Part shown: positions 27,220 to 35,663 of the stretch, piece by piece | Position numbering within the stretch: position 1 is the stretch's first letter | Layout: every line of letters begins with the position of its first letter | From: Rhizobacter sp. SG703 | Lineage (GTDB): Bacteria; Pseudomonadota; Gammaproteobacteria; Burkholderiales; Burkholderiaceae_C | DNA: 64,000 bases | Direction: 5' to 3' | Assembly: GCF_012275445.1 (NCBI RefSeq) | Contig: NZ_JAAZQK010000003.1 | Coordinates: 186,001-250,000, forward strand | Made by a program: the position numbers and the translations under genes | Notes under the pieces: model-generated | Seen by the model: the letters and a program-made list of their open reading frames with translations, nothing else | Database searches by the model: none | Told to the model about the DNA's origin: nothing

Positions 27220-28319
27220 CGGCCGCGCCGGGCCTGCTCGCGCGCTATGCGGCCGCGACCTGGACGCCGCCGTTCCCGCAGGCGCTGCCCTCCAACGCGG
27301 CGGACTACGCGGCGCGCGCGTCGCGCTGGAAGGTGGCCCGCCGCCGTGCGCTGCGCGAGCTGAACCTCGCGCTGCACGGGCAGGGCCCGCTGCTGCGGCA
27401 GCACATCGACCCGGCGCAGCACCGCCGCATCCTGTGGATCCACCAGGGCACGCCGCAGGTCGGCGATTCGCTGATGGACCTGGCGGCGCGGGTGCTGCTG
27501 CAAGGGCGGGTCGCGCGGCTCGACCTGCTGACCGATGCGCACCTGCTGCCGCTGTACCGCAGCGATGCGGTGTTCTCGAACGTCGCCTCGTCGGCGCACG
27601 AGCTGCCCGCCGACGGCTACGACCTGGTGATGCTGCACAGCATGTCGTCGCGCTCGGTGCGCGACAAGCTGAAGTACTTCCGCCGCGTGCCGTTCGTGCA
27701 CGTGCAGGGCTGCTACACCGGCCCGGAATTCAACCGCACGCTGTTCGGCTTCTACCGGCTGGCCCAGTTGATGGGCTTGCCGGGCGCGGCGCTCGAGGCG
27801 GTGGCCCGGCCGACGATGCAGGCGTCGCATGCCGCGCATGCCGCGATCGCCGCGCTCGCGATCCCGCCGGGCGCGATCGCGGTCGCGCTCGGCGGCGTGC
27901 GCGACTGGCGTACCTACACCCGCTGGATCGACGTGTTGCGCGGGCTGGCCGCGACCGGCCGGGTGCCGCGCGTGGTGCTGATCGGCGCCGACAACGGCCT
28001 CGCGATGCGCGACGCGATCGTCGCCGCCGAGATCGGCCTGCCGCTGATCGACCGCGTCGGCCGCCACAGCCTCCCCGAGGTGCACGAACTGATCGGCCGC
28101 TGCGCGCTCGCGCTGTGCGCCGACGGCGGCCTGCTGCACGTGGCCCACACCACCGACACGCCGGTGGTCGCGCTGTTCGCCGGCGAGATCCTGCCGGACT
28201 ACCGGGTCACGTCGGCCAACCGGACCACGTCGCTGCATGGCCCGCGGCAGGTCGACGACATCGACCCCGACGCGGTGCTCGCCGCGGCGCTGGCCTGCCT
28301 CAACGCGGCGCCGCGCTGA
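27216..28319 (+). CDS. Glycosyltransferase family 9-like protein
   Basis: 367 residues. Resembles heptosyltransferases (GT9, ADP-heptose:LPS). RRILWIHQGTPQVGDSLMDL is the N-terminal Rossmann strand and loop, replacing the more common IGDVLHTTP. The C-terminal half has ALALCADGGLLHVAHTTDTPVVALFAG, the nucleotide-sugar site (typically D-S-G-x-x-H-A). Likely adds a sugar to lipopolysaccharide core or O-antigen. Coupled to the upstream DUF5672 gene (ATGA). The last 20 bp overlap the convergent GT4 gene. Confidence 0.85.
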   Translation: MTAAPGLLARYAAATWTPPFPQALPSNAADYAARASRWKVARRRALRELNLALHGQGPLLRQHIDPAQHRRILWIHQGTPQVGDSLMDLAARVLLQGRVARLDLLTDAHLLPLYRSDAVFSNVASSAHELPADGYDLVMLHSMSSRSVRDKLKYFRRVPFVHVQGCYTGPEFNRTLFGFYRLAQLMGLPGAALEAVARPTMQASHAAHAAIAALAIPPGAIAVALGGVRDWRTYTRWIDVLRGLAATGRVPRVVLIGADNGLAMRDAIVAAEIGLPLIDRVGRHSLPEVHELIGRCALALCADGGLLHVAHTTDTPVVALFAGEILPDYRVTSANRTTSLHGPRQVDDIDPDAVLAAALACLNAAPR

Positions 28320-29397
28320 CGGCCGCATCGACGGGCCCCAGCAGGCGCCGGTAGATCGCGAGGTAGGCCTCGGCCGCGCGGTCCCAGCGGAACTGCGCCG
28401 CATGGGCGCGGATCGCCAACCCCTCGCGCAGCAGGCGCGGGGTGTCGGTCTCGATGGTGCGGCGCATCGCCGCCGGCTCGAAACTGTCGAAGTAGCCGGC
28501 GTGCGGGCCGCCGACCTCCGGCAGGCTGGTCAGCCGCGACAGGAACACCGGCTTGCCGAAGTGCATCGCCTCGAGCGGCGGCAGCCCGAAGCCTTCGGTC
28601 AGCGACGGAAACACGAAGGCCTGGCAGTGCGCGTACAGCCAGGTCTTCTGAGCGTCGCTCACTTCCTGCACCACCGTCACGTTCGCGAGCCCGCGCTCGC
28701 GCACCTGGGCCGCGAGCCGGTCCGAGTCGCCGGTGCGCGGCCCGGCGAGCACCAGTGCCTGCTGCGGCCACAGCGCGGCCATCTCCACCAGGCTCTGCGG
28801 GTTCTTCGACTTCGCCATGCGGCTCAGGTGCAGCAGGTAGCGGCCCGGCAGGATGCCGGGCACGGCGTCCTGCGCATGGGTGTTCAGGTCGCGCGCGCCG
28901 TTCGGGATCACGCTGATCGGGCCGGTCCAGCCGAGGTGGCGGCGGATGTCGCCCTCGACGTGGTGCGTCAGCGTCGTCACCTCGTCGAAGTGGCGCAGCC
29001 GGCGGCGCAGCTTGTCGAGCGCCTTGCGGGCGGCCGGTTCGGCGTCGTGGTAGACCGGGTTCAGGTCGTGGATGGTCAGCAGCGCCTGCCGCGTGCCGAG
29101 CGGCGGGATGATGCGGCCGAGCTGGTTCAGCCCGTGCCAGACGTCGAAGCGCTCCAGCCCCTGCCAGTGCCAGTAGCCCTGCAGCTTGCGGGTGGCCAGG
29201 TAGCCGACCTGGTCGCCGAAGCGGCCATGCCAGCGCGCCGGCATGTGCAGGTGGAACTGCACGCCGTGCTGCTCGCGCCATGCGGGTGCCACGCGCGCGA
29301 CGTGCTCGCAGACCTGGGTCGAGAACTCGCCGAGCCCGTCGCTCAGCGAATCGATCATGCCGAGGCTGATGCCGATGCGGTGTCGAGGGGGCGTCAT
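28300..29397 (-). CDS. Glycosyltransferase family 4 (GT1-like)
   Basis: 365 residues, GT-B fold. The N-terminal domain has HGLNQLGRIIPPLG, and the C-terminal domain shows YLLHLSRMAKSKN and the nucleotide-sugar E-x7-E motif FPSLTEGFGLPPLEAM (catalytic Glu pair). Retaining glycosyltransferase of surface-polysaccharide assembly. Last gene of the operon msbA-GT2-GT2-GT4, coupled to the upstream gene by ATGA. Its 3' end overlaps the convergent GT9 gene by 20 bp. Acceptor and donor unknown. Confidence 0.9.
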   Translation of the reverse strand: MTPPRHRIGISLGMIDSLSDGLGEFSTQVCEHVARVAPAWREQHGVQFHLHMPARWHGRFGDQVGYLATRKLQGYWHWQGLERFDVWHGLNQLGRIIPPLGTRQALLTIHDLNPVYHDAEPAARKALDKLRRRLRHFDEVTTLTHHVEGDIRRHLGWTGPISVIPNGARDLNTHAQDAVPGILPGRYLLHLSRMAKSKNPQSLVEMAALWPQQALVLAGPRTGDSDRLAAQVRERGLANVTVVQEVSDAQKTWLYAHCQAFVFPSLTEGFGLPPLEAMHFGKPVFLSRLTSLPEVGGPHAGYFDSFEPAAMRRTIETDTPRLLREGLAIRAHAAQFRWDRAAEAYLAIYRRLLGPVDAAVSAAPR

Positions 29398-30275
29398 GCC
29401 ACCAGTCGGTAGTGCTTGCGGCTCAGGTCGACCCCCAGCAGCCGCTCGACGCGCATCGACCACCGGTGCTTGCGCTCGCGGCCGGTCAGCACGTGCGCCG
29501 GGTCGGGCGCGAAGTGCTGCTCGGCTTCGTCGCGCAGCCAGTCGGCCATCAGTGCCGGGTGCGTGCCGGTGTACGGCACCAGCGACTGCGGATCGATGTT
29601 GCCGTAGTGCACCTTCGGCGCGCCGTGCGACCAGTACTTGCTCACCTGGTCGAGCTTGGCCTGCATGTAGTCGGTGCGGCGCACGTGGCCGTAGTGGTAG
29701 ATGTGCGCGTTGGCCAGTGCCGCGTTCGGGTGGCGGCCGCGGCGGTGCTTGTCCATCACGACCCAGAACTGGCCGTCGGGCGCGTAGCTGCGGATCGTGT
29801 TGCGGATCAGCCGGCATTCGCGCCGGTACCAGGCGGGGCTGGTCGCCAGCCAGTGCGGCGAGCCGTAGAAGTGCAGGTAGTCGAACACCAGCGCCTCGAT
29901 GCGCCGGTCGGCATGGTGGCGCTCGACCGACGCGCGGATCGCCGCCAGCTCGGCCTCGTGCAGCACCTCGTCGCCCTCGAGGTAGAAGGCCCAGTCGCCG
30001 GTGCAGGCGTACTGCGCGATCATCTTCTGCTGCGCGTAGACGAAGCCGCGCGACTCCATGCGCTCGTTCCACACGGTGTCGATCAGCCGGATCTTCGGAT
30101 CGCCGATCGCCAGCAGCCGCTCTCGGGTGTCGTCCTCGCCGCGGCCGACCGCGATCACGAACTCGTCGACCAGCGGCAGCAGCGAGCGCACCGAGGCTTC
30201 GAACGGGAAGCCGAGCTTGACCCCGTTGCGCAGGAAGGTGAAGCCGCTGATGGAGGCCACTGCAGCGGCCGTCAT
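29394..30275 (-). CDS. Glycosyltransferase family 2-like protein
   Basis: 293 residues. GT-A-like fold; SISGFTFLRNGVKLGFPFEASVRSLLPLVDEFVIAVG matches the start of the GT2 subgroup seen in LPS loci, and GDWAFYLEGDEVLHE carries the DxD-like acidic motif (EGDE). The C-terminal half has HYGHVRRTDYMQAKLDQ. No membrane helix. Coupled to both neighbours by ATGA overlaps. Probably a sugar transferase for LPS core or capsule; substrate unknown. Confidence 0.85.
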   Translation of the reverse strand: MTAAAVASISGFTFLRNGVKLGFPFEASVRSLLPLVDEFVIAVGRGEDDTRERLLAIGDPKIRLIDTVWNERMESRGFVYAQQKMIAQYACTGDWAFYLEGDEVLHEAELAAIRASVERHHADRRIEALVFDYLHFYGSPHWLATSPAWYRRECRLIRNTIRSYAPDGQFWVVMDKHRRGRHPNAALANAHIYHYGHVRRTDYMQAKLDQVSKYWSHGAPKVHYGNIDPQSLVPYTGTHPALMADWLRDEAEQHFAPDPAHVLTGRERKHRWSMRVERLLGVDLSRKHYRLVA

Positions 30276-31093
30276 GAAGCGTCCGCCGACAGGCGTGCCA
30301 GTTCGGCCGCACTCCACTTCCTGTCGATCGGGATCAGGCGCGTGGCGTCCGCGAAGGCCGGCGGGCGGGCCCGCAAGGTCACGCGGATGTAGTGGTGCAC
30401 GAACACGTCGAGCGCGATGTGCAGCGGGCGGATGTCGCCGACCTCGACCGCGCGCTTCTTGGCGCGCAGGAACAGGTCGGCATCGGCGGCCTGGATGCGC
30501 TCGTCCCACAGCCCGATGCGGTCGATCGCGCGCCGGTTCATCAGCACCGAATTGCCGACGTAGCCTTCGATCACCAGGCCTTCGAACTGCTCGGCGCGCT
30601 CGCGGCAGAAGCGCTCCCAGTCGCCGTACATCCAGCGGTGCGACAGGCCGAGCCACGGCTGCTTCGCGCCGAAGAAGCGCACCGGCAGCGACGCGCGCTT
30701 CCAGCGCCGGCGCAGCGCGTGCGTCGCCTCGGGCGTCTCGATGCGCTCGATGCCGCAGACCGTCAGCGCGTCCAGCCCGTGCAGTTCGGCGTTGGCGACG
30801 AGGCGGCTGTCCCAGTCCGGCGGCACGACGATGTCGTTGTTCAGGAACGCGAGCCAGTCGCCCTGCGCCGCCGCGATGCCCTGGTTCTGCGTGTACGGGT
30901 AGGAGAAGTTCTGCGCATTGCGGATCACCTTGGCGCCGACCGATTCGAAGAACTCGGCCGAGCCGTCGGTCGACGCGTTGTCGATGATGATCAACTCCGA
31001 CGGCAGCCGCGTGCAGCGCTGCAGGTGCTCGACGAACCAGCGGTTCATCTCCAGCTGGTTGTGCACGGCGGTGATGATGCTCAGTCGGGTCAT
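30272..31093 (-). CDS. Glycosyltransferase family 2
   Basis: 273 residues. Classic GT-A start RLSIITAVHNQLEMN, nucleotide-binding IIIDNASTDGSAEFF and DxD equivalent FLNNDIVVPP (NND). Rhamnosyltransferase-like order of motifs. Its start overlaps the msbA stop (ATGA), making it the second gene of the msbA operon. Probably extends a surface glycan; acceptor unknown. Confidence 0.9.
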   Translation of the reverse strand: MTRLSIITAVHNQLEMNRWFVEHLQRCTRLPSELIIIDNASTDGSAEFFESVGAKVIRNAQNFSYPYTQNQGIAAAQGDWLAFLNNDIVVPPDWDSRLVANAELHGLDALTVCGIERIETPEATHALRRRWKRASLPVRFFGAKQPWLGLSHRWMYGDWERFCRERAEQFEGLVIEGYVGNSVLMNRRAIDRIGLWDERIQAADADLFLRAKKRAVEVGDIRPLHIALDVFVHHYIRVTLRARPPAFADATRLIPIDRKWSAAELARLSADAS

Positions 31094-32889
31094 CCTCGGG
31101 TCTCCGGTGGCGCGGCGTGGGGGGTCCGGAATTGCAGCGAATGCAGGTGCGCGAACAGCCCGCCCTGGGCGATCAGCTCGGCGTGCGTGCCTTGCTCGAC
31201 GACGCGGCCGCCCTCGAGCACCAGCACGCGGTCGGCGGCCTTGATGGTCGACAGCCGGTGTGCGATCACGAGGCTGGTGCGGCCCTTCATCAGGCGGTCG
31301 AGGGCCTCCTGCACCAGGCGCTCGGATTCGGAATCGAGGGCCGAGGTGGCTTCGTCGAGGATCAGGATCGGCGCGTCCTTGTAGATCGCGCGGGCGATCG
31401 CGAGGCGCTGCCGCTGGCCGCCCGACAGCTGGTTGCCGTTGTGGCCGATCATCGTGTCCAGCCCCTGCGGCATCTCGTCGACGAACTTCAGCAGGTTGGC
31501 CCCGCGCAGGGCTTCGCGCACGCGGGCGGTGTCGATGGTGCGCGCTTCGTCGGGGCCGGTGTCGCCGAGCGCGACGTTGGCCGCGACGGTGTCGTTGAAC
31601 AGCACCACGTCCTGGCTCACCAGCGCGAACTGGCGGCGCAGCGCGACCATGTCCCACTCGCGCAGAGGCCGGTCATCGAGCAGCAGCTCGCCGTCGCTCG
31701 GCTCCAGGAAGCGCGGCAGCAGGTTCACCAGCGTCGTCTTGCCGGCGCCCGACGGCCCGACCAGCGCGACCGTCTCGCCGATGTCCAGCCGCAGGTTCAC
31801 GTCGACCAGCGCCGGCGCCTGGTCGGTCTTGTAGCGCAGGCCGACGTGGCGCATCTCGATGCGGCCCTGGGCGCGTCCCGGATCGTGGCTGCCGCCTTGC
31901 TCGACCGGTGCGTCGGTGATCAGCGCGACGCCGCGCTCCAGCGCCGCCAGCCCGCGGGTGATCGGCCCGGCCACCTCCGACAGGTGCTTGATCGGCGCCA
32001 GCAGCATCAGCATGCTGGTGATGAAGGCCGCGAAGCTGCCCGCGGTGCTGCCGGAGTGGGTGCTCTGCCACAGCGCCGCGACGATCACCGCCGACAGGCC
32101 GCAGGCGGCGATCATCTGGGTCACCGGGGTCATCGTCGCGGCGGCCATCGTCGACTTGATCGACAGCCGGCGCAGCGTGTCGCTGAGCGCGCGGAAGCGC
32201 CCGGCCTGGCCGGCCTCGGCGCCGTGCAGCCGCACGATGCGCCAGGCGAGCACGTTTTCCTCGACCACGTAGGCGAGCTGGTCGGTGGCCTGCTGGCCCT
32301 CGACCGTCAGGCGGTGCAGCCGCTTGCTGAGGATGCGCATCACGAAGGCGACCGCCGGCACCAGCACGCCGACGAACAGCGTCAGCTGCCAGTTCACCCA
32401 CAGCAGGTAGGCCAGCAGCGCGACCAGCGTGGCCGAATCGCGCACCAGCGTCATCACCGAGCCGACCAGCAGGCCGGCGCCGCCCTGCACCTCGTAGGTG
32501 AGCGTGTTGGTCAGGCTGCTGGCGGTGCTGTGGCTGAAGAGGGTCGGCTGCACCGTCATCAGGCGCTGGAACATCGCGGTGCGCAGCGCCTGCGTGCCGC
32601 GGTTGGCCGACCAGGCCAGCCCGTACTGCGCGACCAGCCCGGCGACGCCGCGGATGAAGAACAGCCCGATGATCGCCACCGGCACCGTCCACAGCGGAAT
32701 GCCGTCGGCGGTGAAGCCCTTGTCGAGCAGCGGCTTCATCAGCGCCGGGATCACCGGCTCGGTCAGCGCGCCGATGATCGAGCCGACGATCATCAGGACG
32801 AAGCCCTTGCCGCTGTCGGCGAAATAGGGCGCCAGGCGCTTCAGGCGGGATCGCAGTGGCAGGGCCGGGGGCAGGGTGGGGGTGCTCAT
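31090..32889 (-). CDS. msbA: Lipid A / LPS-core flippase, MsbA-type ABC transporter
   Basis: 599-residue half-transporter with an N-terminal six-helix permease domain (about 20-320) and a C-terminal ATPase. Walker A GPSGAGKTT is near 375-383, the signature LSGGQRQR near 485, Walker B LILDEATSAL follows, and the H-loop is in VIAHRLST. MsbA flips lipid A-core across the inner membrane. ATG at 32889 (MSTPTLPP) is chosen over an upstream frame start. It leads the GT2-GT2-GT4 genes, so flippase and glycosyltransferases are co-expressed. Divergent from the GT2 at 32962. Confidence 0.92.
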   Translation of the reverse strand: MSTPTLPPALPLRSRLKRLAPYFADSGKGFVLMIVGSIIGALTEPVIPALMKPLLDKGFTADGIPLWTVPVAIIGLFFIRGVAGLVAQYGLAWSANRGTQALRTAMFQRLMTVQPTLFSHSTASSLTNTLTYEVQGGAGLLVGSVMTLVRDSATLVALLAYLLWVNWQLTLFVGVLVPAVAFVMRILSKRLHRLTVEGQQATDQLAYVVEENVLAWRIVRLHGAEAGQAGRFRALSDTLRRLSIKSTMAAATMTPVTQMIAACGLSAVIVAALWQSTHSGSTAGSFAAFITSMLMLLAPIKHLSEVAGPITRGLAALERGVALITDAPVEQGGSHDPGRAQGRIEMRHVGLRYKTDQAPALVDVNLRLDIGETVALVGPSGAGKTTLVNLLPRFLEPSDGELLLDDRPLREWDMVALRRQFALVSQDVVLFNDTVAANVALGDTGPDEARTIDTARVREALRGANLLKFVDEMPQGLDTMIGHNGNQLSGGQRQRLAIARAIYKDAPILILDEATSALDSESERLVQEALDRLMKGRTSLVIAHRLSTIKAADRVLVLEGGRVVEQGTHAELIAQGGLFAHLHSLQFRTPHAAPPETRG

Positions 32890-32961
32890 TCCGGGCGCAT
32901 TATCGTTCGCCGGCACTGCCTACAATCCGCGCACCTCCGCTGCACGCACCTTTCGCCCTCC
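32890..32961. promoter_or_regulatory. Divergent promoter region msbA / GT2
   Basis: 72 bp between divergent starts. On the + strand TACAAT (32921-32926) fits a -10 box for the GT2 gene. On the - strand GATAAT (rc of 32899-32904) with TTGTAG 15 bp upstream could be the msbA promoter. The -35 boxes are poor or absent. Assigned by position and AT-rich islands in GC-rich DNA. Confidence 0.35.
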
Positions 32962-33747
32962 ATGTCCGCTCCGAACCTGTCGGTCATCGTCATCACGCAC
33001 AACGAAGGCCACCAGATCGCGGACTGCCTGAAGAGCGTCGCGTTCGCCGACGAGTGGATCGTCGTCGACTCCGGCAGCACCGACGACACCCGCGAGCAGG
33101 CCGCCGCGCTCGGCGCCCGCGTGACCCGCAGCGACGACTGGCCCGGTTTCGGCCGGCAGAAGAACCGGGCGCTCGACCAGGCGCAAGGTCGCTGGGTGCT
33201 GAGCCTGGACGCCGACGAGCGGGTCAGCGAGCCGCTGGCGGCCGCGATCCGGGCGGCCGTGGCGCCCGGCGCCAGCGACGCCGGCAGCCCCGCCGGCTAC
33301 CAGTTGTCACGCCTTTCTCGTTTCTGCGGACAGTGGATGCGCCATGGCGACTGGTACCCTGACCGGGTCACCCGGTTGTTCCTGCGCGGACGCGCCCGCT
33401 TCACCGACGACCTGGTGCACGAGCGGCTCGACGTGCAGGGCCCGGTCGGGCGCCTTCCCGGCGACCTGCTGCACGAGACCATGCCGACGCTGCACGACGC
33501 GCTGGACAAAATGAACCGCTACAGCAGCGGGCGTGCCGTCGACAAGGTGCGGGCCGGCCGCGCCGGCGGCCTGGGTACGGCGCTTGCCCATGGTGCCTGG
33601 GCGTTCTTCAGGGCCTACCTCCTGCGGCGGGGCTTCCTGGACGGGCGGCTGGGGTTCGTGCTGGCGGTCTACAACGCCGAAGGCACCTACTACCGATACC
33701 TGAAAATGGCGTTCGTGGACGCCACCGGAACCAAGACCACAATTTGA
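32962..33747 (+). CDS. Glycosyltransferase family 2 (WaaE/KdtX-like)
   Basis: 261 residues. LSVIVITHNEGHQIADCLKSVAFADEWIVVDSGSTDDT and VLSLDADERVSE (DxD) match the LPS core beta-1,4-glucosyltransferase WaaE/KdtX group, as does RHGDWYPDRVTRLF and DLLHETMPTLHDALDKMNRYS. Adds a sugar to the LPS inner core on the cytoplasmic side. It is divergent from msbA and 14 bp upstream of tolB, in the place where tolQRA would usually lie. Confidence 0.9.
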   Translation: MSAPNLSVIVITHNEGHQIADCLKSVAFADEWIVVDSGSTDDTREQAAALGARVTRSDDWPGFGRQKNRALDQAQGRWVLSLDADERVSEPLAAAIRAAVAPGASDAGSPAGYQLSRLSRFCGQWMRHGDWYPDRVTRLFLRGRARFTDDLVHERLDVQGPVGRLPGDLLHETMPTLHDALDKMNRYSSGRAVDKVRAGRAGGLGTALAHGAWAFFRAYLLRRGFLDGRLGFVLAVYNAEGTYYRYLKMAFVDATGTKTTI

Positions 33748-33761
33748 GATCAGGACACTGG

Positions 33762-35045
33762 ATGCTGAACCGACGTCATTTCTCCGCTGCCTCCGGACTG
33801 GCCTTGTGCGCGCCGGCCTTCACCCCTGCGCTGGCGCAGTTCCGCGTGGAGATCGCCGGGGTCGGCGCCACGCAGGTGCCGATCGCGATCGCGAAGTTCC
33901 GCGACGAAGACAAGACCACGCAGGCGCTGTCGGCCATCATCCGCGCCGACCTGGAGCGCGCCGGCGTGTTCCGCGGCATCGACACCAGCGTCGCGATCGA
34001 CGAGACCGCGCAGCCGGTGATGGGCGAATGGCGCACCCGCGGTGCCGACGCGCTGGTCGCCGGCTCGGTCACCCGGCTGGCCGACGGCCGCTTCGACGTG
34101 CGCTTCAAGCTCTGGGACATCGTCAAGGGCCAGGAGCTCGGCGGCCAGAGCAATGCGGTGCAGCCGGCCGACCTGCGGCTGGCCGCCCACCGCATCGCCG
34201 ACTACGTCTACGAGAAGCTGACCGGCGACAAGGGTGTGTTCTCGACCCGCATTGCCTATGTCACCCGCACCGGCAGCCGCTACGCGCTGCGCATCGCCGA
34301 CGCCGACGGCGAGGGCGGCCAGGTCGCGCTGAACAGCCCCGAGCCGATCATCTCGCCGGCCTGGGCGCCGAATGGCCAGGAACTGGCCTACGTGTCGTTC
34401 GAGAAGCAGAAGGCCATCGTCTACGTGCAGAGCGTCGCCACCGGCGAGCGCCGCGTGATCGCCAACTTCCGCGGCTCGAACAGCGCGCCGGCCTGGTCGC
34501 CCGATTCGCAGACGCTGGCCCTCACGCTGAGCCGCGACGGCATCTCGCAGCTCTACCTGATGCCGCGCAGCGGCGGCGAGCCGAAGCGCATCACGACCAG
34601 CCAGGCGATCGACACCGAACCGGTGTTCACGCCGGACGGCCGCACGCTGTACTTCGTCAGCGACCGCGGCGGTGGCCCGCAGGTGTATCGCACGCCGCTC
34701 GGCGGCGGCGCGGTCGAGCGCGTCACCTTCTCGGGCAGCTACAACATCAGCCCGTCGCTCAGCCCCGACGGCCGCAACCTCGCCTACATTTCCCGCCAGG
34801 GCAACGCCTTCCGGCTGTACCTGATGGACCTGACCAACCCGGGCGCGACGCCGCTGGCACTGAGCGACACCAGCGACGACGAGAGCCCGAGTTTCGCGCC
34901 GAACGGCCGGCTGATCATCTACGCATCGCGCGCGCAAGGGCGCGATGTGCTGATGACCACCACGCTGGACGGCAAGATCAAGGCGAAGCTGGTGTCGACA
35001 GCCGCCGATGTCCGTGAGCCCATGTGGGGCCCGTACGGCCGCTGA
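33762..35045 (+). CDS. tolB: Tol-Pal system protein TolB
   Basis: 427-residue periplasmic protein. An N-terminal TolB domain (about 30-165) is followed by a six-bladed WD-like beta-propeller with repeated SPDGR/APNGR motifs. It links Pal to TolA during outer-membrane constriction at division. The signal peptide begins MLNRRHFSAASGLAL: the RRHFS resembles a twin-arginine motif, so Tat export is possible though unusual for TolB. Followed by pal (70-bp gap) and cpoB; no tolQ, tolR or tolA gene is nearby. A T-rich leader precedes pal. Confidence 0.95.
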   Translation: MLNRRHFSAASGLALCAPAFTPALAQFRVEIAGVGATQVPIAIAKFRDEDKTTQALSAIIRADLERAGVFRGIDTSVAIDETAQPVMGEWRTRGADALVAGSVTRLADGRFDVRFKLWDIVKGQELGGQSNAVQPADLRLAAHRIADYVYEKLTGDKGVFSTRIAYVTRTGSRYALRIADADGEGGQVALNSPEPIISPAWAPNGQELAYVSFEKQKAIVYVQSVATGERRVIANFRGSNSAPAWSPDSQTLALTLSRDGISQLYLMPRSGGEPKRITTSQAIDTEPVFTPDGRTLYFVSDRGGGPQVYRTPLGGGAVERVTFSGSYNISPSLSPDGRNLAYISRQGNAFRLYLMDLTNPGATPLALSDTSDDESPSFAPNGRLIIYASRAQGRDVLMTTTLDGKIKAKLVSTAADVREPMWGPYGR

Positions 35046-35084
35046 AAAAACGGCCGGCGCATTTTTCCCGACGACATTTTTTTT
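35036..35084 (+). promoter_or_regulatory. Possible attenuator / T-rich leader between tolB and pal
   Basis: CGGCCG occurs at 35036-35041 (across the tolB stop) and again at 35051-35056, and can pair into a 6-bp stem with an A-rich loop. It is followed by TTTTT (35062-35066) and an eight-T run (35077-35084), unusual in such GC-rich DNA. The stem could act as a leaky terminator that sets the tolB/pal ratio, or the T run as a leader for pal. Confidence 0.3.
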
Positions 35085-35114
35085 CGACGACAACACGACC
35101 AGGAGTTCAACATC

Positions 35115-35648
35115 ATGAAATCAACACATCTCGCCCTTCTCGCTGCACTGACCTCGGCCCTGCTGGCCGGCTGCGCCTCCGGCGTCAAGCTCGACGACAA
35201 GCCGGCCCCGGTCGAAAACCGCTCGACCGGCGGCACCGCGTCGAACAGCGGCGCCAACAACGCCGGCACCTCGCAGTCGCAGGTCGCGAGCGTCGACCTG
35301 ACGAAGAACGCGCCGGCGCCCGCCAGCAGCGTCATCTACTTCGACTACGACAGCTACGTCGTGAAGGACGAGTTCCGCCCGACGATCGAAGCGCAGGCCA
35401 AGAGCCTGTCGGCCAACAAGTCGAAGAAGGTCTCGGTCGAAGGCCATACCGACGAGCGCGGCGGCCGCGAATACAACCTGGCGCTCGGCCAGAAGCGTGC
35501 CGAGGCGGTCGTGAAGTCGCTGGAGCTGCTGGGCGTGTCGCAGTCGCAGGTCGAAGCCGTCAGCTTCGGCAAGGAGCGTCCGGCCGTGCAGGGCAGCGAC
35601 GAAGCGGCCTGGGCGAAGAACCGCCGCGCCGAATTCAACGCCAAGTAA
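35115..35648 (+). CDS. pal: Peptidoglycan-associated lipoprotein Pal
   Basis: 177 residues. Signal peptide with lipobox ALLAGC; a Ser/Asn-rich linker follows, then an OmpA-like domain (about 75-177) with the peptidoglycan-binding VEGHTDERGGREYNLALGQKRAEAV. Pal ties the outer membrane to the cell wall and binds TolB. AGGAG lies a few bases upstream of the ATG. Second gene of tolB-pal-cpoB. Confidence 0.97.
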   Translation: MKSTHLALLAALTSALLAGCASGVKLDDKPAPVENRSTGGTASNSGANNAGTSQSQVASVDLTKNAPAPASSVIYFDYDSYVVKDEFRPTIEAQAKSLSANKSKKVSVEGHTDERGGREYNLALGQKRAEAVVKSLELLGVSQSQVEAVSFGKERPAVQGSDEAAWAKNRRAEFNAK

Positions 35649-35663
35649 GCCGGAGGCCTGGCA

